In this document: positions 8,607-15,518 of the stretch, one piece after another
Numbering within the stretch: the stretch's first letter is position 1
Layout: every line of letters begins with the position of its first letter
Source: Phenylobacterium sp.
GTDB taxonomy: Bacteria > Pseudomonadota > Alphaproteobacteria > Caulobacterales > Caulobacteraceae
NCBI GenBank assembly: GCA_003136395.1
Contig: PLEH01000204.1
Location: 34,478 to 69,035 of the forward strand
Reading direction: 5' to 3'
DNA length: 34,558 bases
Program-made: the position numbers and the translations under genes
The notes under the pieces: generated by a model
What the model saw: the letters and a program-made list of their open reading frames with translations, nothing else
Databases searched by the model: none
What the model was told of the DNA's origin: nothing

Positions 8607-9230
8607 ATGCAACTGACGAAGACACGACTGGACCGCGATGCACGCCGCGAACTGATCCTAGATGTGGCGCAGAGCGTCTTTCTGGAAGAGGGCTTCGCCA
8701 ACGCCTCGATGTCCGTCATCGCCGCCCGGCTCGGCGGCTCCAAGGGCACGCTCTACAACTACTTCAAGAGCAAGGACGACCTGTTCAATGCCTACGTCGA
8801 GCGGCGCTGCCTGTGGCAGGACGAGATCTTCGCCGCCCCCACCGCGGGTGAAACGCCGGAAGAGACCCTGCGCCGGATCGGCCGCGCCTACCTCACCCGC
8901 GTGCTCACCGACTTCAACCTGAAGAACTTCCGCCTGATCGTCGCCGAGGCCGAACGGTCGCCGGAGATCGGCCAGACCTTCTACAACGCCGGCCCGCGGC
9001 AGGGCGTGATCTGGGTGGCGGAGTTGCTGGAGGGCATGGCCCGGAACGGCGACCTCGACCTCGACGGCCAGGACCCGCAGGAGGCGGCCCACCAGTTCCT
9101 GGGCCTGGTCCAGAACCGCTACTTCAAGGCCCGCCTCTGCAACGCCATCCCGGAGCTGACGGACAAGCAGGTCGAGGACGAGGCGGCCCTGGCGACCCGG
9201 ACCTTCCTGCGGGCGTTCGGGAAGCGGTGA
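8607..9230 (+). CDS. TetR/AcrR-family repressor of the efflux operon
   Basis: A 207-aa regulator. The N-terminal HTH is clear: LDVAQSVFLEEGFANASMSV followed by IAARLGGSKGTLYNYFKSKD, ending near residue 57. The rest is a helical ligand-binding domain, with a stretch of the TetR_C/AefR-like type (FRLIVAEAERSPEIGQTFYN). It is divergent from the NodT-emrA-emrB operon across 110 bp holding two identical operator cores. By family habit it should repress the pump until a toxic ligand binds. The ligand is unknown. Confidence 0.92.
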   Translation: MQLTKTRLDRDARRELILDVAQSVFLEEGFANASMSVIAARLGGSKGTLYNYFKSKDDLFNAYVERRCLWQDEIFAAPTAGETPEETLRRIGRAYLTRVLTDFNLKNFRLIVAEAERSPEIGQTFYNAGPRQGVIWVAELLEGMARNGDLDLDGQDPQEAAHQFLGLVQNRYFKARLCNAIPELTDKQVEDEAALATRTFLRAFGKR

Positions 9231-9271
9231 GCGAGAGCCTTACCCCCTCGCTGCACTTCCAATATTTGCTC

Positions 9272-9395
9272 CGTCATTCCCGGGCTTGTCCCGGGAACCC
9301 GTGATCGCAGGCGCTGCAGACCTCGCATGGGCGTCGCCGCGACTCTTGGACCGCCACGGAGTTCATGGGTTCCCGGCACAAGGCCGGGAATGACG
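9272..9395. repeat. Long inverted repeat of palindromic (REP-like) units
   Basis: Arms 9272-9304 and 9363-9395 are inverted copies matching at 30 of 33 positions. Each arm can itself fold (TCCCGGG...CCCGGGA type). The 58-bp spacer holds no evident gene. It fills most of the space between the tetR stop (9230) and the triplet gene stop (9429), where two transcription units converge, so it may act as a bidirectional terminator. I see no transposase. Confidence 0.8.
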
Positions 9396-9428
9396 ATCAA
9401 TAAAGAAAAGAGCGGCTACGCGGCGCGC

Positions 9429-10085
9429 CTACGGCATGGGGCCGGTCCCGCACTGCCAGGCCAGGCGCTTCTGCGTTACCAGACCGAAGGGCCTCGGTCC
9501 GGCGCCCAGCGCCTTGGCGGCGGCGATCAGCCTCTGGCCGTTGCCGGTGCGTACCCGCCCGAACAGCCGCGCCTCGGCCACGACCTCCAGCAGGCGCTGG
9601 GCGTCAGCCTTGTCGAGGTCGGGCTTCTGCGACATGGCGAGCAACGGGCGATAGGCGTTGCGCTCATATTCGATCACCCCCTTCTGGTTGGAGATCTCAT
9701 CGTAGAATTCGGCCAGCGCCAGACGCTCCTTCAGCGGCATGTGGGCCACCGGTCCCGAGCGCACCTCTTCCCAGGTGCTGGTCCGCAGGTAGGGGAAGGC
9801 GCCGCGGAACGCCTCGGTCTTCGGCCCGCCGTGCGCCCAGGCCACATACTTGTCGAGCGAAAGGCCCAGGCAGCGGTCCTCCTCGATGCTCGCTGCCGCG
9901 ATGGTGGCGTCGGCGGCGATCTCCTCGTGCAGCGCCGCGCGCGCCTCACGGACTTCATTGCCCACGTGGACCCACTCGACCGCCTGCTCGCCCGCCAGCG
10001 CCGTGAGCACGCCGACCACGATGATCACGTACTCCTTCAGGAACTCGCGCACGCCGTGCCAGGGCTTCGGCTTGTGGATGTCCAT
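9429..10085 (-). CDS. One-span membrane protein of unknown function, triplet copy 3
   Basis: A 218-aa protein of unrecognised function, last of three tandem paralogues. It opens MDIHKPKPWHGVREFLKEY, then a single membrane span (VIIVVGVLTALAGEQAVEWV), then a mostly helical part probably outside the membrane: EVREARAALHEEIAADATI and EEDRCLGLSLDKYVAWAHGG. One Cys follows the span in the EDRC motif and another lies near the C-terminus (WQCGTG); both have counterparts in the other copies, which suggests a disulfide in the periplasm. Four bases separate it from copy 2. Orientation is inferred, not shown. Confidence 0.82.
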   Translation of the reverse strand: MDIHKPKPWHGVREFLKEYVIIVVGVLTALAGEQAVEWVHVGNEVREARAALHEEIAADATIAAASIEEDRCLGLSLDKYVAWAHGGPKTEAFRGAFPYLRTSTWEEVRSGPVAHMPLKERLALAEFYDEISNQKGVIEYERNAYRPLLAMSQKPDLDKADAQRLLEVVAEARLFGRVRTGNGQRLIAAAKALGAGPRPFGLVTQKRLAWQCGTGPMP

Positions 10086-10089
10086 GCCG

Positions 10090-10818
10090 CTACGGCTCCC
10101 CGGTCGGGTTGGCGATCATGCGCAGGGCCGTGGCGCGGTCGGCGTCGATGGGCACGCAGATGGGCAGCACGGCGACATCGGCGGCCTTGTGCGGCGCCGC
10201 GATCGGCGTGATGCCCAGGGTCTTCGCGCTCGCGAGCGCGCGGTCGGTGGAGCGCTTGACGCCATAGTTCTCGATCCGGGCCCGTTGCAGCGCCTCGCTG
10301 AGACCCCAGACCATCTGCGGCGACAGGGTCTTGGCGCTTTCCAGGGTGCGCAGGGTGGCCCAGGCCTGCTGTTCCCGGTCCTGGTGGGTCACGAAGCCGT
10401 CGATGACGAAATAGAAGGTGCCGTAGGTCCCCTGTTCCTCGCTGCCGAACAGGGCGGCGCGCCCGGCCTGGGACGCGGCGGTCCAGCGCTTGGTCGAAAC
10501 CGGCTGGTTGAGCGGCCGCCCGACCCATTGGGCGACCGGGTGCGGCTGGCCCTCGCGCGCGGCCGCTAAGATGGCCGAAAGCTCCTCCAGCCGCCGGTCC
10601 ATGCAGCGGGTCTGCTGCTGGTTCACCTGCATCCAGCCCAAGTCGGCGGCGATCTCGCCGCGCACAGCCTCGCGCGCTTCGGCGGACAAGCGGGCCTCGT
10701 GGAACTTCTCCACCACGCCCTCCGCCCCCAGCGCGGTCAGCACGCCAATGACGATGATCAGGTACTCCTTCAGGAACTCCCTGAAGCTGTGCCAGGGCTT
10801 GGGTTTGTGGATGTCCAT
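10090..10818 (-). CDS. One-span membrane protein of unknown function, triplet copy 2
   Basis: A 242-aa paralogue of its neighbours. The ATG at 10818 gives MDIHKPKPWHSFREFLKEYL, matching both flanking copies at residue 1; the open frame upstream is Arg-rich and overlaps copy 1, so it is rejected. The span is IIVIGVLTALGAEGVVEKF. The distal part has QQTRCMDRRLEELSAIL at the position of EDRC, and a late Cys (LPICVPID). It is the most divergent copy beyond the first 45 residues. It starts 2 bp after the copy 1 stop, so translation is likely coupled. Confidence 0.82.
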   Translation of the reverse strand: MDIHKPKPWHSFREFLKEYLIIVIGVLTALGAEGVVEKFHEARLSAEAREAVRGEIAADLGWMQVNQQQTRCMDRRLEELSAILAAAREGQPHPVAQWVGRPLNQPVSTKRWTAASQAGRAALFGSEEQGTYGTFYFVIDGFVTHQDREQQAWATLRTLESAKTLSPQMVWGLSEALQRARIENYGVKRSTDRALASAKTLGITPIAAPHKAADVAVLPICVPIDADRATALRMIANPTGEP

Positions 10819-10820
10819 GG

Positions 10821-11498
10821 CTAGGGGCCCTTGTCGTCGAACGGCACGCCGGCGGCGGCGCATTCGGCCTCCAGGGTCGCGCGCCTGGCGGGCGTCAGCG
10901 GCTGCGGTTCGCCGCCCGCCGCCTTGGCCGCCTCCAGCTCGTACGGCTCATTCCTGAGCATCACACCCAGCTGGGTCCGCCCGCGGGCGATGTCGCGCAG
11001 CAAGGTCCGCGCCTCCGCCGGCGTCAGCGTGTCCCACGCCAGGTAGGTGCGCATGGTGATGGCGTGCTCCCGCATCGGATAATAGAGCGAGCGGTTGTTG
11101 GCGGCCTGGTAGAAGTACCGGACGTAGGTCAGCCTTTCCTTCAACGGCATCCGCGTCACCGCCCCGGCCCGCAGGGATTCCCAGACCGCGTCGTCCGGAA
11201 CGGGCAACATCGAGGGAGCAGGCATCGGCGGCTTGGGCCCGCCCTTCGCCCAGGCCTCGTAGCGGTCCAGGAGGCCCATCAGGCAGCGATCCTCCAGCGC
11301 GGCTACGCGAATGTCGGTGGCGCCTTCGACCACCTCATTGTGCAGCGCCTCGCGCGCCTCGCTGAGCTCCGTCTGCTGGTGCGTCCACTCCACCGCCTGC
11401 TCGCCACCGAGCGCGATCAGCACGCCGATGACGATGGTCCCGATCTCCTTCAGGAGCTCGCGCACGCCATGCCAGGGCTTGGGTTTGTGGATGTCCAT
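10821..11498 (-). CDS. One-span membrane protein of unknown function, triplet copy 1
   Basis: A 225-aa protein and first gene of the triplet operon. The ATG at 11498 is chosen because it yields MDIHKPKPWHGVRELLKEIG, aligned with the other copies. The span is TIVIGVLIALGGEQAVEW, then SEAREALHNEVVEGATD, LEDRCLMGLLDRYEAWAKGG and, near the end, LEAECAAAGVPF. EDRC and the C-terminal Cys are shared with copy 3. The motif of Glu, hydrophobic stretch and GVLIAL resembles short N-terminal modules seen in other uncharacterised families such as DUF6090; that link is only a resemblance. Confidence 0.82.
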   Translation of the reverse strand: MDIHKPKPWHGVRELLKEIGTIVIGVLIALGGEQAVEWTHQQTELSEAREALHNEVVEGATDIRVAALEDRCLMGLLDRYEAWAKGGPKPPMPAPSMLPVPDDAVWESLRAGAVTRMPLKERLTYVRYFYQAANNRSLYYPMREHAITMRTYLAWDTLTPAEARTLLRDIARGRTQLGVMLRNEPYELEAAKAAGGEPQPLTPARRATLEAECAAAGVPFDDKGP

Positions 11499-11645
11499 GG
11501 ATCGCCCCCGGCGGACTACGCGCACTGCCGGCGCAGCTAATCGGACTCGCGAAGGCGCCGCAACCTGCGTTCCCCGAACCCCGGCGCCATTTGACGGCCA
11601 GCCCGGCGACCGACACCTTGTGCGGCGCAAGGAAGGGTGACGCCG

Positions 11646-11756
11646 GTGGACCATATCTCGCTGAGCGATCCGGTGACCTGGGTCGGCATTCTGGTCGCCT
11701 CGTTCCTGATCGCGGGGCTGCGCTGGGTGATGCGCGGCGGGCGGCGGCGCGACTGA
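11646..11756 (+). CDS. Possible 36-aa single-span membrane peptide
   Basis: A short frame from GTG 11646 to TGA 11756. GGAAGGG lies upstream at good distance for ribosome binding. The translation is MDHISLSDPVTWVGILVASF followed by LIAGLRWVMRGGRRRD: a hydrophilic head, about 18 hydrophobic residues, and a strongly basic tail, a normal arrangement for a small inner-membrane peptide with the C-terminus in the cytoplasm. It is divergent from the membrane-protein triplet. No family is recognised, and the short length leaves real doubt. Confidence 0.5.
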   Translation: MDHISLSDPVTWVGILVASFLIAGLRWVMRGGRRRD

Positions 11757-11763
11757 GGGGTTA

Positions 11764-11901
11764 CCCTCCCCGTTCCGGGGAGGGTGGTGAGCGCAGCGAG
11801 ACGGGTGGGGCAGTCGCGTTCAAGCGCTGACTCAGCATTCCGGCCCGCACTCCCCCACCCGTCTCGGCTTCGCCTCGCCACCCTCCCCATAAAGGGGAGG
11901 G
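11764..11901. repeat. Inverted pair of GC-rich hairpin repeats
   Basis: Arms 11764-11810 and 11853-11901 are inverted copies differing only in a short central loop and a two-base insertion. Each arm contains its own hairpin (CCCTCCCC against GGGGAGGG) and ends in CGAGACGGGTGGGG or its complement. Such units recur in intergenic DNA of many Caulobacterales and relatives, by recollection. No ORF is credible between the arms. The repeat fills the gap before the VWA gene. Confidence 0.8.
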
Positions 11902-11974
11902 ATACTGGACATCGCGGACCCGACGCCGCATCTTCCACGTTCAAACAGACGTTCGTCACCCGAGAGACCTCCGC

Positions 11975-13150
11975 ATGTTCATGCGTTTCTTCACCGAGCT
12001 TCGCCAGGCCAAGGTGCCGGTGACGCTGAAGGAATACCTCATGCTCATGGAGGGGCTGGACAAGATGGTCATCGACCGCTCGGTCGACGATTTCTACTAC
12101 CTCAGCCGCGCGGCCCTCGTGAAAGACGAGAAGAACATCGACAAGTTCGACCAGGTCTTCGCCCACGTCTTCAAGGGCCTGGAGCGGATGGGCGACGACG
12201 TCACCGCCGACATCCCCGCCGAGTGGCTGAAGAAGCTCTCCGACCAGTTCCTCACCGACGAGGAGAAGGCCCAGATCGAGGCCATGGGCGGGTTCGAGGC
12301 CCTGATGGACGCGCTGGCCAAGCGCATCGCCGAGCAGAAGGAGCGCCACGAGAAGGGCGACAAGGCGATCGGCACCGGCGGCACGTCCCCGTTTGGCGCC
12401 AACGGCTATCACCCCGAGGGCATCCGCATCGGCCAGGACAAGGGCCGCCATGGCAAGGCGATCAAGGTCTGGGACAAGCGCGAGTACAAGAACCTCGACG
12501 ACCAGGTCGAGCTCGGCACCCGCAACATCAAGGTGGCGCTGCGCCGCCTGCGCAAATGGGTCCGCGACGGCTCGCCCGACGAGCTCGACATGAACGGCAC
12601 CATCAAGGGCACGTCGGAGAAGGGCTATCTGGACATCCAGATGCGCCCGGAGCGCCGCAACAAGATCAGCGTCTTGATCTTCTTCGACATCGGCGGCTCG
12701 ATGGATAGCCACATCAAGGTCTGCGAGGAGCTGTTTTCCGCGGCCCGCTCCGAGTTCAAGAACATGGAGTTCTACTACTTCCACAACTGCCTCTATGAGA
12801 GCGTGTGGAAGGACAACCGGCGCCGTCACGCCGAGAAGCTGAACACCTGGGACATCCTCCACAAGTTTCCCCACGACTACAAAGTCATCTTCGTGGGCGA
12901 CGCCACCATGAGCCCCTATGAGATCACCTATCCGGGCGGCTCGGTGGAGCACTGGAACGAGGAGGCGGGCGCGGTCTGGATGGACCGGGTGGCCAACATC
13001 TACGACCACATGATCTGGCTGAACCCGACGGCCGAGCGCCACTGGGACTACACGCCTTCGGTGGGCGTGATGAAGCAGCTGGTCAACGACCGGATGTACC
13101 CGCTGACGCTCGCCGGGCTCGAGAAGGCCATGAAGGAGCTCGCCCGCTAG
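11975..13150 (+). CDS. CoxE-like VWA-domain protein
   Basis: A 391-aa protein. The N-terminal half is the CoxE-type helical region (FFTELRQAKVPVTLKEYLML), followed by a basic linker. The VWA fold begins near residue 230: ISVLIFFDIGGSMDSHIKV has the metal-site Asp238 and a DxGxS form rather than DxSxS. FVGDATMSPYEI probably gives another metal ligand. Relatives usually work beside a MoxR-type AAA+ ATPase, acting as chaperones for cofactor insertion or complex assembly. No MoxR gene lies in this window. A second in-frame ATG lies 6 bp downstream at 11981. A TetR gene follows after 10 bp. Confidence 0.87.
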   Translation: MFMRFFTELRQAKVPVTLKEYLMLMEGLDKMVIDRSVDDFYYLSRAALVKDEKNIDKFDQVFAHVFKGLERMGDDVTADIPAEWLKKLSDQFLTDEEKAQIEAMGGFEALMDALAKRIAEQKERHEKGDKAIGTGGTSPFGANGYHPEGIRIGQDKGRHGKAIKVWDKREYKNLDDQVELGTRNIKVALRRLRKWVRDGSPDELDMNGTIKGTSEKGYLDIQMRPERRNKISVLIFFDIGGSMDSHIKVCEELFSAARSEFKNMEFYYFHNCLYESVWKDNRRRHAEKLNTWDILHKFPHDYKVIFVGDATMSPYEITYPGGSVEHWNEEAGAVWMDRVANIYDHMIWLNPTAERHWDYTPSVGVMKQLVNDRMYPLTLAGLEKAMKELAR

Positions 13151-13160
13151 GCGGAGCGCC

Positions 13161-13844
13161 ATGCCTGACACCGCTCACGACACGCCCGAGATCGCCGCCC
13201 CAGAGATCGTTGTCGGCGAAGAGACCCACGCCGCCACCAAGTCCGCGGTGTTCACGGCGGCCGAGCGACTGTTCGCGCTCCACGGCTTCCAGAACGTCTC
13301 GGTGCGCGACATTACCGCCGAGGCCGGGGTCAATCTGGCCAGCGTGAACTACCACTTCGGGTCCAAGGACGCCCTGTTGTTCGAGATCTTCCGGCGGCGG
13401 ACCGGCGAGCTCAACCGCGAGCGGGCGCGCATGCTGCACGAGGCCAACGACCGGCATGGCGGCAAGCCGCCGGTGCGCGACATCCTGGAGGCCCTGTTCG
13501 CCCCGCCGCTGCGCTGGGCCGACCCGGCCAACGACCGCCGGATCAGCGTCCAGTTCATCATCCGCGCCCGCTCCGAGGGCACCGCGGAGATGCGCGACGC
13601 CCTGCAGAACGACGTCAGCCACCTGGCCCGCTTCGCCGAGGCGCTGAAGACCGCGCGGCCGGACCTGCCGCCCGAGAGCGTCTACTGGCGGCTGCACTTC
13701 GTGCTCGGCATGGTGCACAACAACCGCTTCATGGAGTTCGATCGCCTGCACCACCTGTCCGGCGGCCTGACCCGCGAGGACGACGTGGCGGCGCTGCTCA
13801 AGCGGATGCTCGACTTCGCCGAGGCCGGGTTCTTGGCGGATTAG
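13161..13844 (+). CDS. TetR/AcrR-family transcriptional regulator
   Basis: A 227-aa regulator with a 26-residue acidic leader, then the HTH: AAERLFALHGFQNVSVRDIT followed by AEAGVNLASVNYHFGSKDAL, about residues 33-73. The ligand domain is of the CecR/YbiH-like kind (RISVQFIIRARSEGTAEMRD; LHFVLGMVHNNRFMEFDRL). It follows the VWA gene by 10 bp on the same strand and is probably co-transcribed. No palindromic operator was noticed nearby. Target and ligand are unknown. Confidence 0.88.
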   Translation: MPDTAHDTPEIAAPEIVVGEETHAATKSAVFTAAERLFALHGFQNVSVRDITAEAGVNLASVNYHFGSKDALLFEIFRRRTGELNRERARMLHEANDRHGGKPPVRDILEALFAPPLRWADPANDRRISVQFIIRARSEGTAEMRDALQNDVSHLARFAEALKTARPDLPPESVYWRLHFVLGMVHNNRFMEFDRLHHLSGGLTREDDVAALLKRMLDFAEAGFLAD

Positions 13845-13854
13845 CAAAGACCAA

Positions 13855-13981
13855 CCGCTCATCCCGGCGAAGGCCGGGACCCAGATGGATTAGCTCAGAC
13901 GTGGGCTCTTTGAACTCAGAGCCGATCCGACCCGCCACCGAGCCTCGAGATCTGGGTCCCGGCCTTCGCCGGGATGAGCGG
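13855..13981. repeat. Perfect 32-bp inverted repeat of palindromic units
   Basis: Arms 13855-13886 and 13950-13981 are exact inverted copies over 32 bp around a 63-bp spacer. Each arm contains CCCGGC...GCCGGG and ends with GACCCAGAT or its complement. The unit lies between the convergent TetR gene (stop 13844) and small lipoprotein gene (stop 13995), so its transcript would form a stable stem useful for termination. No coding sequence is supported in the spacer. Confidence 0.85.
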
Positions 13982-13994
13982 AATTTGGAACGGA

Positions 13995-14288
13995 CTAGGA
14001 CTTCGCCTGCGGCGTGGCGTGAAGCTGGGCGGCCGCGGCGCGGCAATCCTCCTGCGAGCGGGCCATCCAGGCGTTGCTGTCGGCCGCGTCCCTGGCGTCG
14101 GCATAGGCGCCGGCGACCAGCTTGGCCTTGACGCACTCGTCCAGCAGGTTGTGCGCGTGGTCGGCCTTTTCGTAGTCGCCGATGGCGTCCTTGACCCGCA
14201 GGTCGTTGACGAGCTTGGCCTGCGCATCGGCGACCTGGCCGCAGCCGGCGCAGAGCAACCACACGAGAAGGATCGCAGCACCCCGCAT
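13995..14288 (-). CDS. Small putative lipoprotein of unknown function
   Basis: A 97-aa protein with a short basic start, a hydrophobic stretch and a lipobox: MRGAAILLVWLLCAGC, with Cys16 the likely lipidated residue. The mature part is a charged, probably helical domain (LRVKDAIGDYEKADHAHNLL) with two further Cys in LLDECVKAK and SQEDCRAA that could form a disulfide. No family is recognised. It stands alone between a palindromic repeat and the methyltransferase gene, 116 bp after that gene's stop on the same strand. Confidence 0.7.
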   Translation of the reverse strand: MRGAAILLVWLLCAGCGQVADAQAKLVNDLRVKDAIGDYEKADHAHNLLDECVKAKLVAGAYADARDAADSNAWMARSQEDCRAAAAQLHATPQAKS

Positions 14289-14371
14289 CGCCCGTCACCG
14301 TCCCCAGATCAGGGTGAAGCGTGGCCATGGATCGTGGCCGGGGCGTGACCCAATCGTGGCGGCGGCAAGCC

Positions 14372-14404
14372 TTACGATCCTTTGGTCAGAACGATGGCGC
14401 CCTG
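14372..14404 (-). repeat. Degenerate in-frame copy of the methyltransferase C-terminal codons
   Basis: Directly after the methyltransferase TGA (14407-14405) the same frame reads QGAIVLTKGS and then TAA at 14374-14372. This mirrors the real tail EGTIVLTKG. Over the nine matching codons 21 of 27 bases agree, and four of the six differences fall at silent third positions. It could be the remnant of a tandem paralogue or a lost C-terminal extension. Confidence 0.6.
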
Positions 14405-15451
14405 TCAGCCCTTGGTGAGCACGATGGTGCCCTCGAGCATCAGTTCGCGTTTGGCGTTGAGCGTGATCGCCGCGTCGAAGCTGTCCAGGATGGCTGTCGC
14501 CCAGTCCGGGAAGCGCAGGTCGTCGTGGCCGACCGACAGGCGCAGGTGGGTGGCCGCGGCGTCACGGAACAGGCTCGGGTGGTCGTTGTGCGGCACGAAG
14601 CGGATCGTCTCGAAACCGGCGGCCCGGGCCGAAAACTCGATGCGGGTGCGGGAGAACAGCCACTTGTCGTCCTTGGCCGCGAGCTCCGGCGAATAGGACT
14701 CCGGGCTGCGCTCGGTGACGTCGTCGATGAGCTGGCGCACGGCGCGGTCGAGCTCGGGCTCCAGCGGGTCGTGGCGAAGCTCGGCTTCGGCCAGAATCCG
14801 CTCGAAGGCCAGCCGCACGATCGCCCAGCCGTTGAAGGGCTCGAAGAAGATCGCATGGCCGCCCGGCTTCAGCGCCCGGCCGGCCGCCATCAGCCCGTCC
14901 CCCGGGCTGTCGAGATGGTGCAGGATCGAGGCGCCGGTCACCAGGTCGAAGACGCCGGGCGTCACCTTCTGGCTCATGGCGTCCATCTTCACGCAGACCA
15001 CCTCGTCGGAGGCGGCGTTGTCGATCGCGTAGGTGGCCAGCATGGCCAGCAGTTCGCCGGAGAGGTCGGTGGCGATCATCCGCGCGCCGGGGAACAGCCG
15101 CCGGCAGGGGACGATGGAATTGACCCCCGAACCGCTGCCGACGTCGAGGATCAGCGGGCGTTCGGCGACCTTGAGGCCGGTGGCGTCGAGCGCCTGGCGG
15201 AACAGGGCCTCGAAGTGGTCGCTGGCGGCGTAGCGGCGATGGTATTCCTCGGCGCCCGCCTTGAACTGGTCGGTAATCGTCGCGCTCGAGGCCTTGTCGG
15301 CGACCGTCCAGACCAGCACCGCCCCGTCGGGGCTCTGCAGCAGCGGCGACAGGCCGGCCTTGAACAGGGGCGGCGCCCATGCTGCAGCCGGGGTCGTTTC
15401 CCGCCTCGTGTCCGGCCCCTTGCCGCGCAGGCGATCCAAGAGCGACGCCAT
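14405..15451 (-). CDS. Class I SAM-dependent methyltransferase
   Basis: A 348-aa protein from the ATG at 15451, which has GGAGGA a few bases upstream; the open frame further up lacks features. Motif I is LILDVGSGSGVNS (about 100-112); IATDLSGELLAML follows, then DLVTGASILHHLDSPGDGL and ALKPGGHAIFFEPFNGW complete the Rossmann methyltransferase core. About 100 N-terminal residues precede it. Substrate is unknown. The tail ELMLEGTIVLTKG is followed after the TGA by a second in-frame copy of its last nine codons. It lies 67 bp downstream of the UdgX gene. Confidence 0.85.
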   Translation of the reverse strand: MASLLDRLRGKGPDTRRETTPAAAWAPPLFKAGLSPLLQSPDGAVLVWTVADKASSATITDQFKAGAEEYHRRYAASDHFEALFRQALDATGLKVAERPLILDVGSGSGVNSIVPCRRLFPGARMIATDLSGELLAMLATYAIDNAASDEVVCVKMDAMSQKVTPGVFDLVTGASILHHLDSPGDGLMAAGRALKPGGHAIFFEPFNGWAIVRLAFERILAEAELRHDPLEPELDRAVRQLIDDVTERSPESYSPELAAKDDKWLFSRTRIEFSARAAGFETIRFVPHNDHPSLFRDAAATHLRLSVGHDDLRFPDWATAILDSFDAAITLNAKRELMLEGTIVLTKG

Positions 15452-15518
15452 CTGGTCCTCCGCCGCGCTCCTGATCGGCGGGCCGCTCACCCGTAGGCGA
15501 TGGCGATTGACGAGGCAA

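Noticed and set aside
8497-8643. Longer NodT-type protein beginning at 8643
   Set aside because: It would cross both operators and overlap the tetR start, and it would bury the lipoprotein signal at residue 50.
11537-13171. Open frame of about 544 codons on the minus strand
   Set aside because: Antisense to the VWA gene with its clear CoxE/VWA motifs; the product is Val/His/Leu-repetitive with no fold seen.
9272-13981. The three inverted repeats as ends of insertion sequences or MITEs
   Set aside because: No transposase lies between arms, I see no target-site duplication, and each arm is itself palindromic, which fits REP/BIME-like units better.
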